Shown: positions 1 to 5,397, counted from the stretch's first letter. The stretch is DNA of 5,814 nt from Deltaproteobacteria bacterium (GCA_030596405.1 JAUVKB010000140.1:1-5814), one strand, 5' to 3'. The notes: a model not told the origin generated them from the sequence alone. Numbers and translations: made by a program.

Positions 1-346
1 TGATGTTTTTTACATAAAGGATCTCTTTGGGGATTCCTTTTCCAAGCCATTTTTTGGAATCAGCCTGTCGTTCTTTCCAAACCGAACGGATAATATTGGA
101 CGTAAAAGTTATTTTAACAGGGATGCCGGGAAAGGCTTTTTTGATTTGATCCTGAATATTGGTAATAGATCCTACGGCAGACGGCTCCGTAGTGCCGAAA
201 CTGGCCAAAACAATGGCTACCTTGCCCTGCTTTGTGCTGACTTTACCGTGTCCCGATGCCAGAGTTATCGAACAAAGAGATATGGTCATAAAAAAAACAA
301 AAACAAACATAAATGTACTTTGAAATTTAACAAAAACTTTTTTCAT
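1..346 (-). CDS. cbiK: Periplasmic sirohydrochlorin cobaltochelatase CbiK (N-terminal part, runs off window)
   Basis: The minus-strand frame is open from an ATG at 346 to the window edge, giving 115 codons of a longer protein. The start is supported by a strong Shine-Dalgarno AGGAGGA (360-354) 7 nt upstream. Residues 1-32 look like a Sec signal peptide: Lys at 2-3, then a Phe/Val-rich core, then SITLASG. The SLC stretch does not fit a lipobox. The mature part starts GKVAIVLASFGT, followed by AFPG and TFTSNIIR, which matches the N-terminus of class II chelatases of the CbiK family. CbiK inserts Co2+ into sirohydrochlorin in the anaerobic cobalamin pathway. Exported CbiK (CbiK-P) is known from Desulfovibrio, where a heme/metal transport role has also been discussed. 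The catalytic histidines lie beyond the window, so activity cannot be judged. The cobalamin riboswitch upstream agrees with this identity. Confidence 0.88.
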   Translation of the reverse strand, partial: MKKVFVKFQSTFMFVFVFFMTISLCSITLASGHGKVSTKQGKVAIVLASFGTTEPSAVGSITNIQDQIKKAFPGIPVKITFTSNIIRSVWKERQADSKKWLGKGIPKEILYVKNI

Positions 347-465
347 TACTACATCCTCCTTTAATTTGGATTATCGTGCATTAGTGTGGAGATTCCGTTT
401 GTTCATTACGCATACACCAATTGAACTTATACCATCAGCCATTGGCGGTTAATTTATTGTCGATT

Positions 466-477
466 ATCACCTCCTTA
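466..477 (-). other. Perfect anti-16S (Shine-Dalgarno) sequence without a start codon in the cbiK leader
   Basis: The minus strand reads TAAGGAGGTGAT, the exact complement of the canonical 16S rRNA 3' tail, about 120 nt upstream of the cbiK start. No ATG or TTG lies at a usable spacing. The only GTG overlaps the motif itself and would give 11 codons. cbiK has its own good ribosome site next to its start. It may be a ribosome standby site, a relic of a lost leader ORF, or coincidence. Confidence 0.4.
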
Positions 478-540
478 TTGAATGCTTTAATATTTTTGAT
501 CCTAATAGCCCCAGATAAAAAATCAGATAAAAAAACCAGG

Positions 541-583
541 CAAAAAAAAATCCCCGAATCGAAATTAATCGATCCGGGGATTT
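541..583 (-). terminator. Rho-independent terminator, expression platform of the cobalamin riboswitch
   Basis: On the minus strand a 15-bp stem (583-569 with 562-548, one G.U pair, core ATCCCC/GGGGAT) closes a 6-nt loop. It is followed at once by a run of T residues (550-542), and a second T run lies slightly further on. It sits between the riboswitch and cbiK, about 200 nt before the cbiK start. This fits transcription attenuation when cobalamin is bound. I could not identify the competing antiterminator by eye. Confidence 0.87.
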
Positions 584-678
584 CCCATTTTTATCCTCAA
601 GATCCTCAGGCTGCCTCCTGTCCACGAAGGTTACGCCAATGTTATTCAGGCAGGTTTTCTGACTCTTGGATCATCCTA

Positions 679-760
679 CTTGCCCCAGTTTAATAAAATT
701 AGCCGAATAAAATTTATTCAACTAAATTTTATTCGGCTAATTTTATTAAACTGGGGCTTG
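679..760. repeat. Flanking direct repeat CTTG, putative 4-bp target-site duplication
   Basis: CTTG occurs at 679-682 and again at 757-760, exactly bordering the 74-bp palindromic element at 683-756. Collapsing the two copies to one yields a normal-looking cobalamin riboswitch segment (minus strand GGCGCGGCAAGTAGGATG). This supports a duplication made on insertion. Four bases alone could match by chance. Confidence 0.55.
683..756. mobile_element. 74-bp MITE-like perfect palindrome inserted in the riboswitch
   Basis: Two perfectly complementary 34-bp arms (683-716 and 723-756) surround a 6-nt loop (TTCAAC, 717-722). The termini are CCCC...GGGG and the interior is AT-rich. There is no room for a transposase, so a non-autonomous miniature inverted-repeat element moved in trans is the best reading. 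In the riboswitch RNA it would form a very stable 34-bp hairpin (35 bp if one base pair from the flanking repeat is counted). It lies in a variable peripheral region between the GGGAAGG element and the B12 box. The perfect arm identity suggests recent insertion or selection for pairing. The alternative is an extended native peripheral helix. Confidence 0.6.
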
Positions 761-891
761 CCGCGCCTTCCCATCCGTATTTTAAACAGACAGTGGCAAA
801 ATGCGGTGTTCGTCCCCAATCACAGCGGCGGGCCCATCCTCGATTTAAACGAGGTTCCCTATTAAGCTCATGTGAGCACCTGTATGGAAAC

Positions 892-920
892 AAGGTAGAT
901 TAAAAGAAAAGGGGTGTCAA
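892..920 (-). promoter_or_regulatory. Sigma-70-like promoter of the riboswitch-cbiK transcript
   Basis: The minus strand carries a consensus -35 TTGACA (920-915), a 17-bp spacer, and a -10-like TACCTT (897-892). Transcription would begin near 885, exactly where the riboswitch aptamer begins. The good -35, ideal spacing and position make this convincing despite a weak -10. Confidence 0.65.
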
Positions 921-1138
921 CGGAAAAAGCGGGATCACATCTTCATTGCAATTCCCGGAATTCACGAATAGTTTTTCAGTAACCGAATTTTTCAGTTTTA
1001 ACGCAAGTAAATCATCAGGCAAATTTTTACATTTCCCGCGTCATAATATTGACGGTTATTTTTGCCGCCGATTTCCCGTAACTCCCAGACCTGACGCAAC
1101 ATCTTTAATTAATTGCGAAACAGACAAGCGATGTAATA
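921..1138. other. Divergent non-coding region between cbiK and the glycosyltransferase operon
   Basis: I see no credible gene here. Short open frames lack ribosome sites and any recognisable protein pattern. The stretch contains possible protein-binding DNA: a 13-bp palindrome AATTCCCGGAATT (950-962), a direct repeat TTTTTCAGT (972-980 and 988-996), and ATTTCCCG at 1031-1038 and 1071-1078 exactly 40 bp apart. It also contains the inverted repeat at 1039-1054, listed separately. Functions of these sites are unproven. Confidence 0.5.
1039..1054. promoter_or_regulatory. Inverted repeat CGTCA-N6-TGACG, candidate activator binding site
   Basis: The arms CGTCA (1039-1043) and TGACG (1050-1054) are perfect complements separated by six bases. 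The site lies about 110-125 bp upstream of the start expected from the sigma-54 element at 1139-1154. That is the usual distance for binding by a NtrC-type enhancer-binding protein. The link to that promoter is inference from position only. Confidence 0.35.
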
Positions 1139-1154
1139 TGGCATATTTGTTGCT
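1139..1154 (+). promoter_or_regulatory. Sigma-54 (RpoN) -24/-12 promoter of the glycosyltransferase-asnB operon
   Basis: TGGCATATTTGTTGCT matches the RpoN consensus TGGCAC-N5-TTGCW. The invariant GG (1140-1141) and GC (1152-1153) are correctly ten bases apart, with the permitted T for C change in the -24 box. Transcription would start near 1165, leaving a leader of about 70-105 nt to the glycosyltransferase start. Control would need a NtrC-family activator, consistent with regulated extracellular polysaccharide synthesis. Confidence 0.65.
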
Positions 1155-1202
1155 GATAAGTATGGTCAAGGATAAATTTGTTTAGATCTTTTTTATCTTC
1201 AC

Positions 1203-1218
1203 GGGAACAAGGGAACAA
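1203..1218 (+). repeat. Tandem octamer GGGAACAA x2
   Basis: Two exact adjacent copies of GGGAACAA lie in the leader of the glycosyltransferase gene, about 50 nt before its probable start. They are too far upstream to act as a ribosome site. Replication slippage is the simplest source; no function can be assigned. Confidence 0.4.
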
Positions 1219-1268
1219 GAGCCGGGCGCCTTTGCTTGGCCGAATTTAAAAGGGTGAAACAGGATCAG

Positions 1269-2987
1269 ATGGAAACAGGCAAAAACAGATTGAAAAAATT
1301 GAATCGAAAGTTGAAAAAAAATCCCGATTCATATGAGGCTAACTTGCAGATGGGTGTTTTTCTGTCTCAAAAAGATAGTATTTGTGAGGCTGTCCAATAC
1401 TTTGAAAAAGCATGTGAAGTAAAGAATAATCAGGCGGATATCCTTTTTATTATAGCTACCAGCCATATGACGTTAGGCAATTATTCAAAGTGTGAAGAGT
1501 ACTTTAAGAGAGCTTTAAGGATAGAACCCGATAATTTCAAGTTTGTCTATAATTATGGCCTGTTCCTGCAGGAGACCAAATGCTTTAAAGATGCCGTCAA
1601 TATGTTTAACAATGCGTTAAAAATCAAGCCGGATAATTATGAACTGTTAAATGATATCGGTGTAATTTATTACAAAGAACAAGATTATGCCGAAGCAATC
1701 CGATCTTTCAGAAAAGCTTTAAATAACAATAACGATTACCTGGTTGCGCAAATTAATATAGCTTATGCTTATCTGGCTGCAAAAGACATTTTAAACGCTC
1801 AAAGTATTATTGAACGGCTTGAATTTATGCATCCTTCTGATCTTGAGGTGCGTGAACTAAGGATTCAGTTGAATGCGAAGTTAAATAAAGTTAACGCGAT
1901 GGACGGAAATTTTCAAACGGAATTAAATTTTTCAGAAAAATCGATTCAAATAAATCCTATAAAGATAATAAAGAAATTTAGTGAAAACGTAAATTTTGAA
2001 GATATAGGTTTATCCATAGTAATACCGATTAAAAATGAGAAGGAAAACATACCTCTATTATACAAAGAAATTACCGATGTATTAGATAAACTCAAAGAAG
2101 AAGCTGAAATTATATTTATAGATGATGGAAGCACTGACGGGAGCGAGGGTATCCTTTCGGAAATAGCAAAACAGGATGATAAAGTGAAGATCATCAAATT
2201 CAGACGGAATTATGGCCAGACAGCCGCAATGAATGCCGGGTTTAAATATTCACGAGGCAGCGTGGTTATAACTCTTGACGGGGATTTGCAAAACGACCCG
2301 GCCGATATTCCAAGGCTTCTTGAGAAGATGGCCGAAGGGTATGACCTGGTAAGCGGCTGGCGCAAGGATCGCCAGGATAAATTTATTACACGCAAGATAC
2401 CTTCGATGGCGGCAAACAGAATCATTAACAAGCTTATTGAAGGAACCGGCGTTCAATTGCATGATTTTGGATGCACGTTAAAAGCATATAAAAGGGGCAT
2501 AGTAAAAAACATTCAGTTGTATGGTGAAATGCACCGCTTTATTCCGGTATTTGCAGCATGGCTTGGAGTAAAGGTGGCGGAAATTCCGGTCAACCATAGA
2601 CCTCGCAAATACGGAGAACCCAAATATAATTTATCAAGAGTTTCAAGGGTTATTTTCGATTTAATTGTTGTAAGATTTTTTTCTGATTATATGACAAGAC
2701 CGATTCAGTTTTTTGGAAAGATTGCAAAAAAACTTGTCGGGGCAGGCATGGCTGTAATTTTGTTATTATTTTGTCTGAATATTTTTGCAGATATCCCTGT
2801 TTCCGTAGATACATTGATATTGCTCTTTGCAATGCTGTTATTTGCCGGACTGCAAATACTTTTTGCAGGGCTGCTCGGTGAAATTATGATGCGGTCGTAT
2901 TTTGAAGGGCAAAAGAAAGACTATTACGTTGTCGAAAAGATTATAAATGACGGGGTTTGCAAGAAATGTGCGGAATTACAGGCATAG
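1269..2987 (+). CDS. TPR-repeat / GT2 polyprenyl-phosphate glycosyltransferase fusion, membrane-anchored
   Basis: From the ATG at 1269 the product is 572 aa. AGGA lies 4 nt before this ATG. An in-frame TTG at 1236 would add 11 residues but has no clear ribosome site. Residues about 18-203 form roughly five tetratricopeptide repeats with the alternating G/A-Y-A-F-P pattern (e.g. IEPDN, IKPDN). A GT2 domain begins at LSIVIPIKNE (about 248) with DDGS (285-288), the metal-binding DGDLQ (337-341), HRFIP (422-426) and RKYGEPKY (446-453). This is the layout of DPM synthase/ArnC/GtrB-type enzymes, which transfer a sugar from a nucleotide donor to a polyprenyl phosphate. Two hydrophobic helices (about 489-509 and 514-540) would anchor it in the inner membrane with a cytoplasmic active site. 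Stand-alone relatives are usually 310-340 aa, so the N-terminal TPR half is an addition, probably for protein contacts. The 22-nt overlap with asnB indicates one operon. Sugar and acceptor cannot be read from sequence. Confidence 0.9.
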   Translation: METGKNRLKKLNRKLKKNPDSYEANLQMGVFLSQKDSICEAVQYFEKACEVKNNQADILFIIATSHMTLGNYSKCEEYFKRALRIEPDNFKFVYNYGLFLQETKCFKDAVNMFNNALKIKPDNYELLNDIGVIYYKEQDYAEAIRSFRKALNNNNDYLVAQINIAYAYLAAKDILNAQSIIERLEFMHPSDLEVRELRIQLNAKLNKVNAMDGNFQTELNFSEKSIQINPIKIIKKFSENVNFEDIGLSIVIPIKNEKENIPLLYKEITDVLDKLKEEAEIIFIDDGSTDGSEGILSEIAKQDDKVKIIKFRRNYGQTAAMNAGFKYSRGSVVITLDGDLQNDPADIPRLLEKMAEGYDLVSGWRKDRQDKFITRKIPSMAANRIINKLIEGTGVQLHDFGCTLKAYKRGIVKNIQLYGEMHRFIPVFAAWLGVKVAEIPVNHRPRKYGEPKYNLSRVSRVIFDLIVVRFFSDYMTRPIQFFGKIAKKLVGAGMAVILLLFCLNIFADIPVSVDTLILLFAMLLFAGLQILFAGLLGEIMMRSYFEGQKKDYYVVEKIINDGVCKKCAELQA

Positions 2988-4480
2988 CGCATAGCGACGG
3001 TTGTCATGTGGAACGTGGCATGCTTGAAAAAATGACGGATGCACTGACGCATAGAGGGCCGGATGATAAAGGAATATATACAAGCCGAGCCTCAAAAGAT
3101 ACGTGCCGAAATTCTAAAATAGATGTCGGGTTCGGCCACAGAAGACTGAGCATAATCGACCTTTCTGAAAAAGGCCGTCAGCCGATGAGCAATGAAGACA
3201 AAACCGTATGGATTACTTATAACGGCGAGATTTATAATTACAGGGAACTGCGCAGGGAACTTGTTTCCAATGGTCATATATTCAGTTCAGATACCGATAC
3301 TGAGACTATAGTACACGGGTATGAAGAATGCGGCGAAAAGATCTTTAATAAGCTCAACGGTATGTTTGCTTTTGCGTTGTGGGATGACAGGAAACAGGTT
3401 TTGTATCTTGCAAGAGATCGTTATGGGCAAAAACCTTTGTATTACTGGTGCACTCGAGATAGTCTTGTTTTTGCCTCGGAGCTCAAGTCACTTATCAAGC
3501 ACCCGGGGCTGAAGAAGGAAATTGATATCCATAGCCTGAGTCGTTATCTGTCGTATGAGTACGTTCCTGCTCCACACTCTATTTTTAAAAATGTCAGGAA
3601 ACTTCTTCCCGGGCATTTTTTAAAATGGAAAGATGGTAATTCCCGCATATCGTCCTACTGGCAAATTAATTTCAATGGAGCAAAGAGAGTTCAATGCCTT
3701 TCCGTCCGTGAAACAGAAGATCAATTGGTCGATCTGCTCAAACGCTCTGTTAAAAGACGGCTGATGAGCGATGTGCCGCTTGGTGTTTTTTTAAGCGGCG
3801 GGATTGATTCCAGTTCCATGGTTGCTCTGATGACAGAGTTGATGCCTGCTGATCAGATAAAAACCTTTTCCATTGGGTTTGAGGAAAAATCTTTTGATGA
3901 GTCGAGCTATGCAAGAAATGTGGCACGACTTTTCGGCACGGATCACCACGAACAGATTCTTACACCTGCCAAAATGATAAAAATTCTTCCTGAGGTGTGG
4001 GACTTTCTGGATGAACCGTTTGCTGACGCATCGATTATTCCCACCTATCTACTTTCAAAATTTACCCGCCAATTTGTGACAGTCGCTCTGGGGGGTGACG
4101 GTGGTGATGAATTGTTTGCCGGATATGATCCTTTTCTTGCACACCTTGCAGCTCGATACTATAAAAAAATTCCAGGGTTTATTCACAATAATATCGTCAG
4201 CCCATTAGTTCAACATTTGCCGGTGTTCACTAAAAATATGAGCCTTGATTTCAAGCTTAAACAATTTTTAAAAGGGATTCCATATCAACCTGCAATCAGA
4301 AATCAGGTCTGGCTGGGAGCTTTCTCAAAAGAAGAGCAAAAAGATATTTTTGCTCCGGATGTTAACCATGTTCTGAATAGTTTTGATCCTTACGAAAATA
4401 TATTCTCAAAAAAAGCCTTGAACCTAAACTGCCAAAAGAAATCCTCAACCGAAGGAAAAAGGGTTTTGGAATACCTCTGA
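2966..4480 (+). CDS. asnB: AsnB-type glutamine-dependent amidotransferase, disrupted (internal deletion and frame loss)
   Basis: The start is the ATG at 2966 because the catalytic Cys must be residue 2 (MCGITGIA); an in-frame TTG nine bases earlier would bury it. The class II glutaminase domain is intact: Cys2, HRGPDD, GHRRLSIIDL (58-66), YNGEIYNY (85-92), DTDTET and DRYGQKPLYY (151-160). The synthetase domain has the ATP-pyrophosphatase loop LSGGIDSS (276-283) and GGDGGDELFAGY (376-387). The family then normally has a block around DDILVKVDRASM and RVPFLD. That block is absent: after DPYE (474-477) the frame runs through 27 unrelated residues and stops at 504 aa, against roughly 600-650 for polysaccharide-cluster homologues. 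The true C-terminus lies just downstream in the -1 frame. The protein would amidate a sugar or aspartate-like substrate in surface polysaccharide synthesis. As it stands, glutaminase activity is possible but synthetase activity is doubtful. An assembly error cannot be excluded. Confidence 0.85.
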   Translation: MCGITGIAHSDGCHVERGMLEKMTDALTHRGPDDKGIYTSRASKDTCRNSKIDVGFGHRRLSIIDLSEKGRQPMSNEDKTVWITYNGEIYNYRELRRELVSNGHIFSSDTDTETIVHGYEECGEKIFNKLNGMFAFALWDDRKQVLYLARDRYGQKPLYYWCTRDSLVFASELKSLIKHPGLKKEIDIHSLSRYLSYEYVPAPHSIFKNVRKLLPGHFLKWKDGNSRISSYWQINFNGAKRVQCLSVRETEDQLVDLLKRSVKRRLMSDVPLGVFLSGGIDSSSMVALMTELMPADQIKTFSIGFEEKSFDESSYARNVARLFGTDHHEQILTPAKMIKILPEVWDFLDEPFADASIIPTYLLSKFTRQFVTVALGGDGGDELFAGYDPFLAHLAARYYKKIPGFIHNNIVSPLVQHLPVFTKNMSLDFKLKQFLKGIPYQPAIRNQVWLGAFSKEEQKDIFAPDVNHVLNSFDPYENIFSKKALNLNCQKKSSTEGKRVLEYL

Positions 4481-4674
4481 CCAAGTGGTTCAAGAACGAA
4501 TTAAAGCAAACTCTATTAGATGTTTTTTCGCCCTCCAGGTTAAAACAGGAAGGGCTCTTTAATGCAGAGACAGTACAGACCCTGCTAAATGACCACTTCA
4601 GCGGAAAAAAGGATAACCGCAAACAGATCTGGACACTCTTTATGTTTGAAATGTGGAAAGAGAAGTTTGCATAA
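4396..4674 (+). pseudogene. asnB: Detached C-terminal segment of asnB in the -1 frame
   Basis: The frame beginning KYILKKSLEPKLPKEIL at 4396 and ending at the TAA 4672-4674 gives about 92 residues. It includes RRKKGFGIPLTKWF and WTLFMFEMW, the standard C-terminal signature of asparagine-synthase-family proteins. It has no start codon of its own at a sensible place and overlaps the tail of the upstream ORF. It is therefore the remnant end of the same gene. Because family-like residues already appear at KYIL, the junction lies near 4387-4398, before the A7 run at 4408-4414. Simple loss of one base in the A-run cannot explain the missing block. Confidence 0.85.
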
Positions 4675-4967
4675 TGCGTAAGTATTCACCGCAAAGTTTT
4701 TCCGTTACGAAGCAAAATGGCACGTACCCCAGAGGAACGAAGCCTGTCCGAAATTAAAAAGCAAATCAATAACTTCAACAAAGGAGACAACTCAAATCCA
4801 AACAGTGTTGATCTTCTTGCAGCACGGGTCGCGGAGGTGATAAGGGCGGAAGTTAACAGGTTTTTTTTAAATGGGATGAGATTGAGGAGTAGCTCTTCGA
4901 GCTGTAAGGACCGCTTCACTCGAGGAGCGGCCTGTTCGGCCTTGAGGAATTGAACAGAACTAACGGA
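4675..4967. other. Stretch without a supported gene after asnB; hairpin-rich end
   Basis: An ATG at 4674 overlaps the old asnB stop (TAATG) but opens only 27 codons. A 78-codon frame (4717-4953) starts MARTPEERSLSEIKK. Its first 50 residues look plausibly protein-like (VDLLAARVAEVIRAEVNRFF) but there is no good ribosome site. Its end runs through small hairpins, giving a Ser/Arg-rich tail, so I do not call it. It may be a decayed third operon gene. The hairpins are AGCTC/GAGCT (4891-4903), CCGCTTC/GGAGCGG (4911-4930, 7 bp with one wobble) and GGCC/GGCC (4929-4941). No T run follows, so they are not classical terminators. Confidence 0.35.
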
Positions 4968-5078
4968 CTAATGTCGAAGATGTTTATGTTTTTTTTTCCA
5001 GTCATTATAAATAATCGGTCCTGTAAAAACAATAACAATGATTGTGAGAATTAAAAAAACCCAGGCTAATGTCGTCAT
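4968..5078 (-). CDS. 36-aa single-span small membrane protein, unknown
   Basis: On the minus strand an ATG at 5078 opens 36 codons ending TAG. A good ribosome site (AGGTGGTG) lies 6 nt upstream and itself contains the stop of the preceding ORF, leaving a 6-nt spacer. Residues 4-23 (LAWVFLILTIIVIVFTGPII) form one transmembrane helix. The tail NDWKKKHKHLRH is strongly basic, predicting the C-terminus in the cytoplasm. I do not recognise a family. Tiny proteins of this shape often act as accessory subunits of membrane complexes, but nothing here says which. Hydrophobic helix, basic tail and ribosome site argue that the ORF is real. Confidence 0.5.
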   Translation of the reverse strand: MTTLAWVFLILTIIVIVFTGPIIYNDWKKKHKHLRH

Positions 5079-5084
5079 TTTTGA

Positions 5085-5270
5085 TCACCACCTTTTCAAG
5101 ATTAAATAGCCGGTAAGATAGCAAGTGAACCAAAACACGAAACCAAACACAAATGAGGAAAAACTGAATGATTCTTTTGAGAGAAATTGTCCAAAGATTA
5201 ATGCCCCAGCGGTAATATTGCCCAAAGTGCCAAGTTTATCTGAAATAAATTTTCGTTGATTCTCATTCAT
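5085..5270 (-). CDS. 61-aa two-span small membrane protein, hypothetical
   Basis: I chose the ATG at 5270 (MNENQRKFISDKLG). A TTG at 5318 extends the frame but overlaps the upstream ORF. The product has a charged amphipathic start (residues 1-12) and a first hydrophobic segment at about 14-29 (GTLGNITAGALIFGQF). A second, aromatic-rich segment covers about 35-58, and the tail is KRW. The arrangement resembles short two-helix hypothetical proteins of the DUF6722 kind; this is an impression, not a match. No strong Shine-Dalgarno precedes the ATG, so translation may depend on the upstream ORF ending 16 nt before. It is the middle member of a three-ORF leftward cluster. Confidence 0.55.
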   Translation of the reverse strand: MNENQRKFISDKLGTLGNITAGALIFGQFLSKESFSFSSFVFGFVFWFTCYLTGYLILKRW

Positions 5271-5286
5271 AGTGACTAAAATACAT

Positions 5287-5397
5287 TTACAATAGGTTTT
5301 CGAATAAATCAACCCCAAAAGTATGACTTACTTTTGCTTCTGCTGTCTCATCTAAATATAAAGAGGGGATTTCCTTGACCACCAAATCAAGTGTCAT
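5287..5397 (-). CDS. 36-aa small ORF at the head of the leftward cluster, unknown
   Basis: A minus-strand ATG at 5397 follows TAGGA with a 4-nt gap and an in-frame TAG, so the start is well defined. The 36 codons begin MTLDLVVKEIPSLYLDE and end GVDLFENLL. The product is acidic, soluble, and not similar to anything I can name. Its placement directly before the two membrane ORFs suggests co-transcription. It may be a real micro-protein, a leader peptide, or the truncated start of a longer gene. The abrupt FENLL ending gives no clue. Confidence 0.35.
   Translation of the reverse strand: MTLDLVVKEIPSLYLDETAEAKVSHTFGVDLFENLL

Larger units (their letters stand above)
640..886 (-). promoter_or_regulatory. 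Cobalamin (AdoCbl-type) riboswitch, interrupted by a hairpin insertion
   Basis: Read on the minus strand, the conserved cobalamin elements appear in order. GGTGC opens at 881-877 and TAATAGGGAA follows. A small CCTCG/CGAGG hairpin comes next, then GGGCCCGCCGCTGTG, then GCCACTG (797-791), then GGGAAGG (772-766). Last is the B12-box region AGTCAGAAAACCTGCCTG, ending near 647. The order and spacing match the family except for an extra 78 nt between GGGAAGG and the B12 box (see the mobile element at 683-756). The usual GAGA in the B12-box loop is AAAA here. The element lies just downstream of a promoter and upstream of an intrinsic terminator and cbiK. It should repress cbiK when cobalamin is plentiful. 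The 3' boundary is approximate. Confidence 0.92.

Noticed and set aside
146..364. Plus-strand 72-codon ORF
   Set aside because: It is the shadow of cbiK on the opposite strand; the cbiK frame has a signal peptide, family motifs and a strong ribosome site.
421..865. Two plus-strand ORFs (421-693 and 680-865)
   Set aside because: They run antisense through the terminator, riboswitch and palindrome, whose RNA signals are clear on the minus strand.
946..1185. 79-codon ORF in the divergent region
   Set aside because: It overlaps the sigma-54 element and putative operator, has no ribosome site, and its product shows no recognisable pattern.
1946..2832. Minus-strand ORFs inside the glycosyltransferase gene
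   Set aside because: They are shadows of a strongly supported coding frame.
3092..3512. ORFs overlapping asnB on either strand
   Set aside because: They are out-of-frame or antisense shadows of the conserved glutaminase domain.
4362..4622. 86-codon minus-strand ORF over the asnB C-terminus
   Set aside because: The plus strand here encodes the recognisable AsnB C-terminal signature in the -1 frame.
4686..4953. Overlapping ORFs on both strands (4686-4919 minus, 4717-4953 plus) as genes
   Set aside because: They are mutually overlapping, lack clear ribosome sites and run into hairpins; only the plus one is faintly protein-like and it is described as unresolved.
4850..4970. Integron attC-like site or rho-independent terminator
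   Set aside because: No paired core sites of the RYYYAAC/GTTRRRY type in the right layout, and no T run after the hairpins.
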